Notes: generated by a model from the letters alone, not told the origin. Shown: positions 33,524 to 43,472, numbered from the stretch's first letter. The stretch is 64,000 nucleotides of DNA from UBA1422 sp041859095 (GCA_041859095.1 JBHEKY010000011.1:31981-95980), one strand, 5' to 3'. Translations and numbers: made by a program.

Positions 33524-35335
33524 ATGAATTCATATCAGCAATATATACGTAACTTCAGCATCATTGCTCACATCGATCATGGCAAATCAACCTTAGCGGA
33601 TAGAATGATCGAAAAGACTGGATCAGTGGCAATGAGGGATATGCGGGAGCAATATCTGGACAATATGGAATTGGAGCGGGAACGGGGGATTACCATTAAG
33701 CTTCAGACTACCCGTATGGTCTTCAAATCCAAGGATGGGCATGAGTACATCTTTAATTTGATTGATACTCCGGGGCATGTTGATTTCACGTACGAAGTAT
33801 CGAGAAGCCTGGCTGCCTGTGAAGGTGCAATTTTGATTGTGGACGCAGCACAAGGTGTAGAAGCCCAGACTTTGGCCAATGTTTACCTTGCATTAGAAGA
33901 AAATCTGGAAATTCTACCTGTTCTGAACAAGATTGACCTACCCAGTGCCAGACCTGATGAAATCAAACTTGAGATTGAAGAGATTATCGGAATTGATGCG
34001 GAACATGCCCCGCTGATATCCGCCAAAGAAGGTACCGGCGTTGAAGAACTGCTGGAAGAGATTGTACAAAAGATACCTGCTCCAAAAGGTGATGAAACCG
34101 CTCCACTCAAGGGGCTGATTTTTGACTCTTTTTATGACAATTATCTGGGTGTAGTCATCTATACCCGTATCTTTGAAGGTACCGTTCGTGCAGGCGATGT
34201 CATTCGCCTAATGAATACAAAGAAAAAATACGAAGTAACTGAAGTCGGCAATTTCACGCCAAAGGCGATCCCGTGTGATTCGTTAAGAGCTGGTGAAGTC
34301 GGCTATATTTGCGCTAGCATCAAGCAGGTACGTGATGCCAGAGTGGGAGATACCATTACTTCTGAAAGTAACCCGACAGATCATGCATTACCGGGTTATA
34401 AAAAAGCTCAATCCATGGTTTATTGTGGCATTTATCCTGCTGAGGGAGAAAAATACGAAGGTGTTCGAGACGCTCTCGAAAAACTTCAAGTAAACGATGC
34501 GGCTTTTTTGTTCGAGCCCGAAACCTCTGCGGCCCTTGGATTTGGATTTCGTTGCGGATTTCTCGGTTTGCTTCACATGGAAATCATCGTAGAACGTCTC
34601 GAGCGTGAATTTAATTTAACTGTAATCACCACTTCACCAAGCGTAATCTACAAAGTATTTCTCAATAACGGCAAAGAGGAAATGATTCAAAATCCTTCAA
34701 ACCTACCAGATATTATGGAAATCGACCATATTGAGGAGCCCATCGTCAAGGCAGATATAATTCTTCCGAAAGACTACGTAGGTTCTATTATGGAAATCTG
34801 TCAGGATCGTCGCGGAAAATTACTACATATGGAATATATCACGCCAACACGGGTTCAATTACATTATGAGATGCCCTTAAACGAAGTAATCTATGATTTC
34901 TTCGATGCATTAAAGTCCAAAACCAGGGGTTACGGATCGTTGGACTATGAATTCCTACGATATGAAAAATCCAAGCTGGTCAAGCTGGATATTATGCTGA
35001 ATAAAGAACTGGTGGATGCATTTTCAATGATTGTCCATGAATCGAAGGCGTATGCCAGAGGTCGTTTTGTTTGTGAAAAATTAAAGGATGTCATCCCGAT
35101 GCACCAATTTGAAGTACCCATCCAGGCATCCATCGGACAAAAGGTCATCGCCAGAGAAACAGTACGAGCATACAGAAAAGATGTAATTGCCAAATGCTAC
35201 GGTGGTGATATTTCTCGCAAAAAGAAATTGCTAGAGAAACAAAAGGAAGGCAAAAAGCGAATGCGTCAATTCGGCAAAGTTGAAGTACCCCAGGAAGCAT
35301 TTACAGCTGTCTTGAAATACGATGACAATAAATAA
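33524..35335 (+). CDS. lepA: Elongation factor 4 (LepA)
   Basis: Ribosome-binding GTPase that acts on stalled or initiating ribosomes. The 603 residues are standard. Visible are the G1 motif AHIDHGKST (about 14-22), G3 DTPGHVDF, G4 NKIDLPSA, G5 SAKEGTG and the LepA-specific C-terminal domain ending in KRMRQFGKVEVPQEAF. AGAGGA lies upstream of the ATG. lepA-hemW-hrcA is a common Firmicutes order; here glpK lies between hemW and hrcA. Confidence 0.98.
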   Translation: MNSYQQYIRNFSIIAHIDHGKSTLADRMIEKTGSVAMRDMREQYLDNMELERERGITIKLQTTRMVFKSKDGHEYIFNLIDTPGHVDFTYEVSRSLAACEGAILIVDAAQGVEAQTLANVYLALEENLEILPVLNKIDLPSARPDEIKLEIEEIIGIDAEHAPLISAKEGTGVEELLEEIVQKIPAPKGDETAPLKGLIFDSFYDNYLGVVIYTRIFEGTVRAGDVIRLMNTKKKYEVTEVGNFTPKAIPCDSLRAGEVGYICASIKQVRDARVGDTITSESNPTDHALPGYKKAQSMVYCGIYPAEGEKYEGVRDALEKLQVNDAAFLFEPETSAALGFGFRCGFLGLLHMEIIVERLEREFNLTVITTSPSVIYKVFLNNGKEEMIQNPSNLPDIMEIDHIEEPIVKADIILPKDYVGSIMEICQDRRGKLLHMEYITPTRVQLHYEMPLNEVIYDFFDALKSKTRGYGSLDYEFLRYEKSKLVKLDIMLNKELVDAFSMIVHESKAYARGRFVCEKLKDVIPMHQFEVPIQASIGQKVIARETVRAYRKDVIAKCYGGDISRKKKLLEKQKEGKKRMRQFGKVEVPQEAFTAVLKYDDNK

Positions 35336-36536
35336 TAAAACTAAACCAAACAGGAATATTGGGCTATATATCCATCTTCCGTTTTGCCAAAAGAAGTGCA
35401 GTTACTGTGGCTTCCTTTCTTTGGAGAATCAGCCAACTGCAGTAATTCAAAATTATATTAAAAATCTGCTAGCAGAATCTCAGCTTCAACATAGTGAAAC
35501 TGAAAAAGTGGCAAAAGGGAATGGAATTAATCAATATATACTCGACACCATTTATATTGGCGGGGGCACACCGTCGCTTATCGATGGAAATGATATGGGC
35601 AGCTTGTTGGAAGGGCTACATGATATATGGTGTATTTCGAATACAGCCGAAATTACCATGGAAGCAAATCCAAACTCGCTGACTGCCGAGAATCTCTATG
35701 CCTATCGTAAAGCTGGGATTAATCGGATTAGCATCGGCGTTCAGTCATTTGATGACAGTATTTTAAATGGTATCGGACGACTGCATGACGCAAAATCCGC
35801 TCAAAACGCTATCCGATTAGCTAAAGAGGCCGGCTTTCAGAACATCAGCCTTGATTTAATGTTCGGCTTACCAGGACAAACTCTCCCACAATGGAAAGAA
35901 ACTATACAAACGGCTGTATCTCTAGCGCCAAACCATCTTTCGTTATACACACTGCAAATCGAAGAAGGTACAGTTCTTTACCAGGATTATAAGTCTGAAA
36001 AACTACCTTTGGTAAATTTGGAAGTTGACCGTGCATGCTATCATTATGCAATCAAATTTCTGAAACATCATGGTTATGAGCAATATGAAATTTCGAACTT
36101 TACCAAAGCAGGTTATGAATGCAAGCACAATCTTAAATACTGGTCCCTTGATGAATTCTTGGGTATTGGTCTCAACGCGTCATCTTACATAAATGGCAAA
36201 CGCTTTCGTAATCAATTAAAACTGGATTTATGGTCCTCTCAGATCGTAAATGGATTGCTTCCCATTGACACAACTACATTGCGGCAGGACACTTTCAAAG
36301 ATGCCATTGGGATCTATTTGTTTACTGGATTGCGAAAAACCCAAGGCATATCGTTTGAAGATTTTTCACATCGTTTCGGACAAGATTTTTTTCAATGTTT
36401 TGATGCCAACATGGATCAGCTTACCCGATATCGTGCACAAGGATTGCTGGATTGGTCTGATTTGAAAACAGGAAGATTATGGATTACTGAAGCCGGAGTT
36501 GACAATTCCAATGAAATCATGTCAGAATTTGTATAA
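35322..36536 (+). CDS. hemW: Radical SAM heme chaperone HemW
   Basis: Radical SAM protein related to HemN, thought to insert heme into target proteins. The 404 residues carry the CX3CX2C cluster motif at Cys22/26/29 (FCQKKCSYCGF), GGGTPS and MEANP; the absence of a fourth cysteine directly after the cluster (CGF instead of CxC) separates it from true HemN coproporphyrinogen dehydrogenases. The ATG overlaps the lepA end by 14 bp and lacks a clear ribosome site, so translation is probably coupled to lepA. Confidence 0.92.
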   Translation: MTINNKTKPNRNIGLYIHLPFCQKKCSYCGFLSLENQPTAVIQNYIKNLLAESQLQHSETEKVAKGNGINQYILDTIYIGGGTPSLIDGNDMGSLLEGLHDIWCISNTAEITMEANPNSLTAENLYAYRKAGINRISIGVQSFDDSILNGIGRLHDAKSAQNAIRLAKEAGFQNISLDLMFGLPGQTLPQWKETIQTAVSLAPNHLSLYTLQIEEGTVLYQDYKSEKLPLVNLEVDRACYHYAIKFLKHHGYEQYEISNFTKAGYECKHNLKYWSLDEFLGIGLNASSYINGKRFRNQLKLDLWSSQIVNGLLPIDTTTLRQDTFKDAIGIYLFTGLRKTQGISFEDFSHRFGQDFFQCFDANMDQLTRYRAQGLLDWSDLKTGRLWITEAGVDNSNEIMSEFV

Positions 36537-36559
36537 ATGGTAAATTATAGGAGAATTGA

Positions 36560-38050
36560 ATGAAGAAAATAATTATGGCGCTGGACCAGGGAACCACCAG
36601 CTCAAGATGCATCCTATACAATAAAAAAGGGGAGATTGTGAGTCAGGCACAAAAGGAATTTACCCAATATTATCCACAACCTGGTTGGGTAGAACATAAT
36701 CCCATGGAAATTTGGTCCACACAGATTGGTGTTGCTCAAGAAGCGCTAGCAAAGGTAAATCTGACCACAGATAACATCCATGCCATTGGGATTACAAATC
36801 AACGAGAGACTACCGTTGTCTGGGATCGAGAAACAGGGGAGCCGATATACAATGCCATCGTCTGGCAGTGTCGTCGAACCGCGGACGAATGTAATAAACT
36901 AATTGAAAAAGGCCATTCCGAAATGATTCGACAAAAAACTGGGCTACTACCGGATGCTTATTTCTCCGGCACAAAACTAAAATGGATTTTGGACAATGTG
37001 ACAGGTGCTCGTGAAAAAGCGAAAGCGGGCGATTTGTTGTTTGGCACTATTGAAACTTGGCTCATATGGAAATTGACAGATGGGAAAGTGCATGTTACGG
37101 ACTATTCCAATGCCAGCCGTACTATGATGTTCAACATCCATTCACTGACATGGGATGAAGAGTTATTGAAATTGCTAGATGTCCCAATACAAATGCTTCC
37201 AGCACCGGTACCCAGCAGCGAAATATATGGAACAACTTCAGCAAAGATTTTCGGTGCAGAACTTCCCATTGCCGGTGCTGCCGGCGATCAGCAAGCAGCA
37301 TTATTCGGACAAAACTGCTTTCAGGCAGCCGAAGCCAAAATGACCTATGGAACAGGCGGTTTTATGCTACTAAATACAGGAGATAAAACTGTTTTGTCTG
37401 AACATGGACTCCTAAGTACCATCGCCTGGGGAATTGATGGCAAAGTCAACTATGCCTTAGAAGGTTCCATTTTTGTGGCTGGTGCAGCGGTGCAATGGCT
37501 ACGGGATGAATTGAAGTTGTTTGATACAGCAGCTGAATCAGAGGCAATGGCAATGTCTGTCAAAGATTCCAATGGAGTCTATGTAGTACCTGCTTTTGTG
37601 GGTCTTGGCGCACCACACTGGGATTCCTACGCAAGAGGATCAGTATTTGGTTTAACAAGAGGGTCAAATAAAAACCATTTAATTCGTGCAACTTTGGAAT
37701 CCATAGCATTTCAAACCTTGGACCTGGTGGAAGCCATGTCTGCGGACACTGGAACGCCTCTAACGTTTCTAAAGGTTGATGGCGGTGCATGTGCTAACAA
37801 CTTCTTGATGCAATTTCTGGCTGATATATTAAATATTGAAGTGATTCGCCCAAAGGTAATCGAAACCACTTCTTTGGGGGCTGCATATTTAGCAGGTCTG
37901 GCTACCGGCTTTTGGCAGAATAAAGATGATGTATCCTCCAACAGTCTGATTGACAGAATTTTTAAACCTGATATGGAGAATGCAGACCGGCTTAAAAAAA
38001 TTCAAAAGTGGCATAAAGCAGTGGAACGTTCCATGGAATGGGAAGATTAA
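36560..38050 (+). CDS. glpK: Glycerol kinase
   Basis: Phosphorylates glycerol to glycerol 3-phosphate. The 496 residues match the FGGY family. Visible are LDQGTTSSRCI, GITNQRETTVVWD, IVWQCRRTADEC, GAAGDQQAALFG and the C-terminal VDGGACANNFLMQF. TAGGAG precedes the ATG. No glpF, glpD or glpP is adjacent, so the pathway is dispersed. It may be co-transcribed from hemW (23 bp gap) and ends at a terminator, separating it from the heat-shock operon. Confidence 0.97.
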   Translation: MKKIIMALDQGTTSSRCILYNKKGEIVSQAQKEFTQYYPQPGWVEHNPMEIWSTQIGVAQEALAKVNLTTDNIHAIGITNQRETTVVWDRETGEPIYNAIVWQCRRTADECNKLIEKGHSEMIRQKTGLLPDAYFSGTKLKWILDNVTGAREKAKAGDLLFGTIETWLIWKLTDGKVHVTDYSNASRTMMFNIHSLTWDEELLKLLDVPIQMLPAPVPSSEIYGTTSAKIFGAELPIAGAAGDQQAALFGQNCFQAAEAKMTYGTGGFMLLNTGDKTVLSEHGLLSTIAWGIDGKVNYALEGSIFVAGAAVQWLRDELKLFDTAAESEAMAMSVKDSNGVYVVPAFVGLGAPHWDSYARGSVFGLTRGSNKNHLIRATLESIAFQTLDLVEAMSADTGTPLTFLKVDGGACANNFLMQFLADILNIEVIRPKVIETTSLGAAYLAGLATGFWQNKDDVSSNSLIDRIFKPDMENADRLKKIQKWHKAVERSMEWED

Positions 38051-38065
38051 TCAATAAAAAAATCT

Positions 38066-38100
38066 AATAAAGCAACGTAATCGGTTGCTTTATTTATTTG
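38066..38100 (+). terminator. Rho-independent terminator after glpK
   Basis: An 11-bp perfect stem AATAAAGCAAC / GTTGCTTTATT with a 7-nt loop, followed by TATTTG. The run of T is modest. Confidence 0.8.
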
Positions 38101-38142
38101 CGAAAAAAATTAGATTGGCATTTATAAGATCTGAAATAATTG

Positions 38143-38171
38143 TTGACAACTTGCTTATATGGTGGTAAATT
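38143..38171 (+). promoter_or_regulatory. Sigma-A-type promoter of the hrcA-dnaK operon
   Basis: TTGACA (38143-38148), a 17-nt spacer and TAAATT (38166-38171). The predicted start near 38178 lies just before the CIRCE. Confidence 0.8.
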
Positions 38172-38180
38172 ATGAATAGA

Positions 38181-38207
38181 TTAGCACTCACTATATTCGA
38201 GTGCTAA
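38181..38207 (+). promoter_or_regulatory. CIRCE operator (HrcA binding site)
   Basis: TTAGCACTC-N9-GAGTGCTAA, a perfect match to the CIRCE consensus. It lies just downstream of the transcription start, where HrcA binding represses the operon until heat shock. Confidence 0.98.
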
Positions 38208-38257
38208 CAGTGAGCGGCCGTTGATGAGTCTGGTTAATGGCTGACGGGAGAATCAGT

Positions 38258-39325
38258 ATGAGCTTAAACGAACGAAAACTAAAGATTTTGCAAGCCATTA
38301 TCGGCGATTTTGTTAGTACAGCAGAGCCGGTCGGTTCAAGAACTTTATCTAAAAAATATGACCTTGGCGTTTCTCCTGCGACCATACGTAACGAAATGTC
38401 AGATTTAGAGGAAATGGGTTTTTTAACCCATCCACACACATCGGCAGGTAGGGTACCCTCAGAAAAAGCGTATCGTCTTTATGTTGATGAAATGATGGGC
38501 AAATACGAGTTGTCCCCAGAAGAAAAAAATCGAATCGCATCGAAATTATACGAGAATGTGGCGGAACTTGATAAAACCATTGAACATGCAGCAAAAATTT
38601 TATCAGAAATTACTAACTTGGCATCATTTGCGTTAACTCCAAAACAGGATCAAGATACCATTCGGTTTATAAATCTGTTACCGGTTGATGAAAGTACCGT
38701 TGTTTTGATGATTGTTTCAGAAAATGGCCAAGTCTCAAATACAGCATTACCAATGAATTTGCCCTACTCTGAAGAAACACTAAGCATCCTGTCAAAGTCA
38801 ATGACGTACAACTTCAAAGGGAAAACACTTAGCGAAGCGCTTAAAATTGATATCATTCAATCCTTTGAGACAGATATTGAGGCGATGAGTAAGTTGGCGA
38901 TGAACATTATGCCTAATTTTATGAGAAATCTAGAAAAAATGTTGAATGTTAATCTATATATGGACGGTTTGGCCAATATATTTTCTATCCCTGAGTTTAA
39001 CGATTTAGGAAAAGCAAAAATGTTCATGGAAATGATCTCAAAAAAAGAAGACTTTACAAAAACCATGAGCAATCGGGAAGATGGAATCATCATTACCATA
39101 GGCAAAGAGAACACGGATGATTTTATGAAAGATTGCAGCTTAATCACAGCGACATATCATATTGATGGTAAACTGGTGGGCAAGTTGGGTGTGATCGGTC
39201 CCACTAGAATGAAGTATAATCACATCACTTCCGTGATTGAATATTTATCAGAGAATCTTAGTAATTCATTTAAGCTGACAGGAGGTAACAATTCAGATGA
39301 CCAATCAAAAAAAGACCCACGATGA
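38258..39325 (+). CDS. hrcA: Heat-inducible transcription repressor HrcA
   Basis: Represses class I heat-shock genes by binding CIRCE, with activity maintained by GroEL. The 355 residues begin MSLNERKLKILQAIIGDF, followed by the winged helix (SRTLSKKYDLGVSPATIRNEMSDLEE, described here only as about 33-57). GGGAG lies 7 nt before the ATG at 38258, so I preferred it to the ATG at 38237. It is the first gene of the operon, so the repressor controls its own synthesis. It overlaps grpE by 29 bp. Confidence 0.97.
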   Translation: MSLNERKLKILQAIIGDFVSTAEPVGSRTLSKKYDLGVSPATIRNEMSDLEEMGFLTHPHTSAGRVPSEKAYRLYVDEMMGKYELSPEEKNRIASKLYENVAELDKTIEHAAKILSEITNLASFALTPKQDQDTIRFINLLPVDESTVVLMIVSENGQVSNTALPMNLPYSEETLSILSKSMTYNFKGKTLSEALKIDIIQSFETDIEAMSKLAMNIMPNFMRNLEKMLNVNLYMDGLANIFSIPEFNDLGKAKMFMEMISKKEDFTKTMSNREDGIIITIGKENTDDFMKDCSLITATYHIDGKLVGKLGVIGPTRMKYNHITSVIEYLSENLSNSFKLTGGNNSDDQSKKDPR

Positions 39326-39854
39326 ACATCAAAGGGCCGATAAAATCAATCCGGAACAAGACATAGATCAGCAACAGCAAGAGACAAAGTCAGAAAAGAT
39401 TCCGGTTGAACCAAAAGCTCAAAAGGAGATGCCGGAGCCCAAAGAAAACGCAGACACAAAATATCTTCGACTTATGGCCGATTTTCAGAACTATAAACGG
39501 CGTTCCGAAAAAGAGCGTACTGAAATTCATGCCTATGCTAACGAAAAACTGGTGACATCTTTACTCGAAGTATTAGATAATTTCGAACGTGCCTTAGATC
39601 AAGATTCCGGCTCGGAAGAGCAATTCCGAAATGGAATGACCTTAATTATTGATCAGTTCAAAACCGTACTGAACAAGTCGGGTGTGTCAGAAATTCCAGC
39701 GACTGAGGCAGAATTTGATCCAAACTTCCATCACGCAATCATGATGGAGAACGCTAAAAGCATTAAGAGTGGTCACGTTTCGATGGTGCTCCAAAAGGGG
39801 TATATAATGAATGGCAAAGTCATCAGACCTGCAATTGTGAAAGTTGCCGAATAA
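39297..39854 (+). CDS. grpE: Nucleotide exchange factor GrpE
   Basis: Releases ADP from DnaK. The 185 residues consist of a disordered, charged N terminus (about 1-55), a long helix (about 56-110, LRLMADFQNYKRRSEKER) and the C-terminal beta domain with PNFHHAIMMEN and VLQKGYIMNGKVIRPAIVKV. AGGAGG lies within the end of hrcA. Confidence 0.97.
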   Translation: MTNQKKTHDEHQRADKINPEQDIDQQQQETKSEKIPVEPKAQKEMPEPKENADTKYLRLMADFQNYKRRSEKERTEIHAYANEKLVTSLLEVLDNFERALDQDSGSEEQFRNGMTLIIDQFKTVLNKSGVSEIPATEAEFDPNFHHAIMMENAKSIKSGHVSMVLQKGYIMNGKVIRPAIVKVAE

Positions 39855-39910
39855 AATCAAACAAATAAACAAAGTAATAAAGATATTATAACAAAAAGGA
39901 GAAATTAAAA

Positions 39911-41800
39911 ATGGGAAAAGTAATCGGAATAGACTTAGGAACAACCAATTCCTGTGTAGCCGTCCTAGAAGGCGGATCCCCGGTGGTCATTGCAAATGCT
40001 GAAGGCAACAGAACAACGCCATCCGTAGTTGGTTTTACAAAAGGCGGAGAGCGTTTGGTTGGTGAAACGGCCAAAAGACAAGCCATCACAAACCCGGAGA
40101 GAACAATCTCATCCATCAAAAGACATATGGGTAGCGACTTCATGGTTGACATTGATGGTAAAAAATATACACCACAAGATATTTCTGCCATGATTCTAGG
40201 CAAATTAAAGGCCGATGCGGAAGCATACTTGGGAGAAAAAGTTACTGAAGCTGTCATAACAGTTCCTGCATACTTCACTGATAGTCAAAAACAGGCCACG
40301 AAAGATGCCGGAAAAATTGCCGGTCTGGATGTAAAAAGAATTATCAACGAACCCACTGCAGCATCCTTGGCTTATGGCTTGGACAAAGAAATGGGGCACC
40401 ACAAAATTTTAGTTTATGACTTGGGTGGCGGTACTTTTGACGTATCTGTGCTAGAATTAGGTGATGGTGTTTTTGAAGTACTGGCTACCAATGGAGACAA
40501 CAAACTAGGTGGAGATGATTTTGATGAAATTGTCATGAACTACATGGCAGATACCTTTGGCAAAGAAAACGGTATCGATCTACGAAAAGACCGAATGGCG
40601 CTGCAAAGACTACGAGAAGCAGCAGAGAAAGCAAAGAAAGAACTATCTTCTGCCCAGTCAACCAACATAAATCTTCCATTTATCACAGTTAGTGATGCAG
40701 GGCCTTTGCACATGAATATGGACCTGACCCGCGCAAAGTTTGATCAATTGACAGCTCATTTGGTTAAAAAGACAATTGAACCGATGAAAAAGGCAATGAA
40801 AGATGCAGGCGTAACAAACAGTGATATTGAAAAAGTAATCCTGGTTGGTGGCTCCACTAGAACACCGGCGGTCCAAGAAGCAGTAAAGAGTATTACAGGC
40901 AAAGATCCGTTTAAGGGCATTAATCCGGACGAATGTGTGGCCATTGGCGCAGCGATTCAGGCAGGTGTTTTGACAGGCGAAGTACATGACGTACTACTGC
41001 TGGATGTTACCCCATTATCACTTTCTATTGAGACACTCGGTGGCGTTGCGACTAGATTAATTGAGAGAAATACAACTATTCCAACTAAGAAGAGTCAAAT
41101 TTTCTCTACCGCTGCGGATAGTCAAACAGCTGTCGATATCCACGTCTTGCAAGGCGAGCGAGATATGGCTGCAGGAAACATCACGCTGGGCAGATTCCAG
41201 CTTTCAGGAATTCCTCCTGCACCCAGAGGTGTTCCGCAGATTGAGGTTACATTTGACATTGATGCCAATGGTATTGTGAATGTCAGCGCCAAAGATATGG
41301 GTACCGGCAAAGAACAGCGAATCACCATTACCTCATCAACCAAACTCACGGACGACGAAATCAATGCGAAGATAAAAGAAGCTGAAATGTATGCTGATGA
41401 AGACAAGCAAAAGAAAGAAGAAGTTGAGGTACGCAACCAGGCAGAAACGCTAATCTATGAAACAGACAAGAACCTAAAAGACTTAAGCGAGAAATTGACT
41501 GACGACGAAAAGGCTACCATCACCGAGGCTAAGGATAACCTTGCACGAACCCTTGAAAATGGTACTGTTGAAGAAATCAAAGAGAACTTAGAAAAATTAA
41601 CTGAGCAATTCCATACGATTTCTGCTAAAATGTATCAACAGACTCAAGGCGGAGAACCTGATATGAATATGGGCGGCACAGGAGGCTCTGGAACGGATGC
41701 CAATATGGGCGGCGGACAAAGCGAAGCCGACTCTGATAATGTAGTCGACGCAGATTATGAGGTTGTGGACGAAGACAAAAAAGATGAAAATAATCGATAA
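39911..41800 (+). CDS. dnaK: Chaperone DnaK (Hsp70)
   Basis: 629 residues. N-terminal ATPase (about 1-360) with IGIDLGTTNSCVAVLEG, YDLGGGTFDVSVLELG and LVGGSTRTPAV; substrate-binding domain (about 380-500) and helical lid; then a Gly-rich tail ending in an EEVD-like acidic segment (DYEVVDEDKKDENNR). AAGGAG precedes the ATG. It lacks the extra segment near residue 80 found in Gram-negative DnaK, as expected for Firmicutes. Confidence 0.98.
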   Translation: MGKVIGIDLGTTNSCVAVLEGGSPVVIANAEGNRTTPSVVGFTKGGERLVGETAKRQAITNPERTISSIKRHMGSDFMVDIDGKKYTPQDISAMILGKLKADAEAYLGEKVTEAVITVPAYFTDSQKQATKDAGKIAGLDVKRIINEPTAASLAYGLDKEMGHHKILVYDLGGGTFDVSVLELGDGVFEVLATNGDNKLGGDDFDEIVMNYMADTFGKENGIDLRKDRMALQRLREAAEKAKKELSSAQSTNINLPFITVSDAGPLHMNMDLTRAKFDQLTAHLVKKTIEPMKKAMKDAGVTNSDIEKVILVGGSTRTPAVQEAVKSITGKDPFKGINPDECVAIGAAIQAGVLTGEVHDVLLLDVTPLSLSIETLGGVATRLIERNTTIPTKKSQIFSTAADSQTAVDIHVLQGERDMAAGNITLGRFQLSGIPPAPRGVPQIEVTFDIDANGIVNVSAKDMGTGKEQRITITSSTKLTDDEINAKIKEAEMYADEDKQKKEEVEVRNQAETLIYETDKNLKDLSEKLTDDEKATITEAKDNLARTLENGTVEEIKENLEKLTEQFHTISAKMYQQTQGGEPDMNMGGTGGSGTDANMGGGQSEADSDNVVDADYEVVDEDKKDENNR

Positions 41801-41836
41801 TACTAATTTTAATTATGCAGAAGGACAATGACCACG

Positions 41837-42976
41837 ATGGCAGAAAAACGAGATTATTATGAGGTCCTTGGTATCAAAAAAGGTGCCACCGAAGCAGAGA
41901 TAAAAAAAGCATTCCGAAAAAAAGCCATGGAGTATCACCCGGATAAAAATCCGGGTGATAAAGCTGCGGAAGATCACTTCAAAGAAGTGAACGAGGCATA
42001 CTCTATTCTTTCCGATTCGGACAAAAAAGGCAAATATGATCGTTTCGGCCATGCCGGAGTTGACCCAAATGCTGGATTTGGCGGCGGCGGTTTTAGTGGC
42101 GGCGGAGCCGGTGGCTTTGAAGACATTTTTGATATTTTTGGTGGAATGTTCGGTGGGCGTGGGTTTTCGCAACAGCGCAGAACCGGTCCAATGAAGGGAA
42201 GGGACTTACAAAAAGGCCTTACCATTACTTTTGAGGAAGCAGCAAAAGGAACAAAAAAAGAGTTCAAAATCAACAAATACGTTGATTGTGGAACTTGTAA
42301 TGGTACCGGTGCTTCCCCAGGAACATCAAAAACCTCATGTCCCAAATGTGGTGGTTCAGGCGAAGTACATACAGTACAGCGTACGCCGTTTGGTCAGTTC
42401 CAAAGCGTTGCGCCTTGTGATCAATGCAACGGAACCGGTCAAGTAAACGAATCACCTTGCGCCACCTGCAGTGGTTCCGGAAAAGTACGTAAGGAAGTCA
42501 CCATCGCCGTCAATATTCCGGCTGGTGTTGACAATGATTCTGTGATCACCATCAGAGGGCAGGGAGAACCTGGTACAAATAGTGGCCCATCCGGAGATTT
42601 GTATGTTGTATTAGCGGTCAAACCCCATCAACTGTTTAAGCGGTCTGGACAGGATTTACATCTGGAAATCCCCATCAGCTTTAACCAGGCAGCCTTGGGC
42701 GATCAGATAACGGTTCCAAGTATGGAAGGGAAATTGACTTACAAGGTTCCACCTGGAACACAACCAGGTACTGTTTTTCGATTGAAGGGCAAAGGGCTGG
42801 CAAGTCCAAGGGGTACTTCAAAAGGAGACTTATACGTCAAGGTCATGCTCGAAGTGCCAACCAAACTGAATGCGAAGCAAAAAAAAGCAATCGAAGAGAT
42901 GGGGAAAGAGGTTACGGCAGAAAACTATCACAAAAAAAGCAAGTTCGCCGAGAACCTGAAAGAGTTGTTTAAATAG
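41837..42976 (+). CDS. dnaJ: Chaperone DnaJ (Hsp40)
   Basis: 379 residues, full type I layout: J domain (KRDYYEVLG, with the HPD of YHPDKNPGD), Gly/Phe region (about 75-120), four CxxCxGxG zinc repeats (CGTCNGTG, CPKCGGSG, CDQCNGTG, CATCSGSG) and C-terminal substrate-binding domains. The start is ambiguous: the ATG at 41837 gives the common MAEKRDYYEVLG N terminus, but an in-frame ATG at 41828 lies closer to the AAGGA at 41821-41825. It is the last gene of the heat-shock operon. Confidence 0.97.
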   Translation: MAEKRDYYEVLGIKKGATEAEIKKAFRKKAMEYHPDKNPGDKAAEDHFKEVNEAYSILSDSDKKGKYDRFGHAGVDPNAGFGGGGFSGGGAGGFEDIFDIFGGMFGGRGFSQQRRTGPMKGRDLQKGLTITFEEAAKGTKKEFKINKYVDCGTCNGTGASPGTSKTSCPKCGGSGEVHTVQRTPFGQFQSVAPCDQCNGTGQVNESPCATCSGSGKVRKEVTIAVNIPAGVDNDSVITIRGQGEPGTNSGPSGDLYVVLAVKPHQLFKRSGQDLHLEIPISFNQAALGDQITVPSMEGKLTYKVPPGTQPGTVFRLKGKGLASPRGTSKGDLYVKVMLEVPTKLNAKQKKAIEEMGKEVTAENYHKKSKFAENLKELFK

Positions 42977-42983
42977 TAACAGT

Positions 42984-43007
42984 AACACCCTTTGAATACA
43001 GGGTGTT
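42984..43007 (+). terminator. First hairpin after dnaJ
   Basis: AACACCC-N10-GGGTGTT, a 7-bp stem without a clear T run. It is probably accessory to the stronger terminator just downstream. Confidence 0.45.
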
Positions 43008-43025
43008 TAGACTCATATTCTATTC

Positions 43026-43053
43026 AAAAAAGAGCGGAATTTCCGCTCTTTTT
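43026..43053 (+). terminator. Rho-independent terminator of the heat-shock operon
   Basis: AAAAGAGCGGA / TCCGCTCTTTT stem with a tiny loop and a TTTTT tail. The Asp23 promoter begins immediately after it. Confidence 0.9.
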
Positions 43054-43054
43054 C

Positions 43055-43063
43055 TGTTATAAT
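43055..43063 (+). promoter_or_regulatory. Extended -10 of the Asp23-nusB-dxs gene cluster
   Basis: TGTTATAAT, a perfect extended -10 directly after the dnaJ terminator. Its -35 position falls within the terminator stem and is not consensus. GTGAGG follows as ribosome site. Confidence 0.6.
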
Positions 43064-43082
43064 ATACGGTGAGGTATTTGTA

Positions 43083-43472
43083 ATGAAAATCATTGAAAAC
43101 AGCGAACATATTTATGAAGAAGATCTCGGCTCAGTTAAAATTCCTGACGAAGTCATTGCTGTGTGTGCGGTGAATGCTGCGATACGAACCAAAGGCGTCT
43201 CAGGACTTACTGGCGGACTTACTGATTCTATTACCGAAAATATTCTTGGTAAGGAACCACTTGCTAAGGGGACCAAAGTCACCCAGACCGGAGCTGGAAT
43301 CACCATTGACATGTATATCAAAGTAAACTACGGGGTTAAGATTCCGTCCGTTGCATGGGAATTGCAGCGAAACGTAAAACGAGAAGTAGAAACCATGACC
43401 GACAAGGCTGTAATGGCCGTGAATGTACATGTGCAAGGCGTAGAAAGGGAAAAAGTCAATGACAAGATCTGA
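43083..43472 (+). CDS. Asp23/Gls24-family envelope stress response protein
   Basis: 129 residues, a single Asp23 domain: GSVKIPDEVIAVCAVNAAIRTKGVSGL at the N terminus (conserved core about 14-40), then VKYGVKIPSV-like and TDKAVMAVNVHVQGV. Homologues (YqhY, Asp23) affect envelope or fatty-acid homeostasis. In most Firmicutes this gene lies between accC and nusB; here it begins the cluster and accBC are not upstream. It overlaps nusB by 14 bp. Confidence 0.93.
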   Translation: MKIIENSEHIYEEDLGSVKIPDEVIAVCAVNAAIRTKGVSGLTGGLTDSITENILGKEPLAKGTKVTQTGAGITIDMYIKVNYGVKIPSVAWELQRNVKREVETMTDKAVMAVNVHVQGVEREKVNDKI

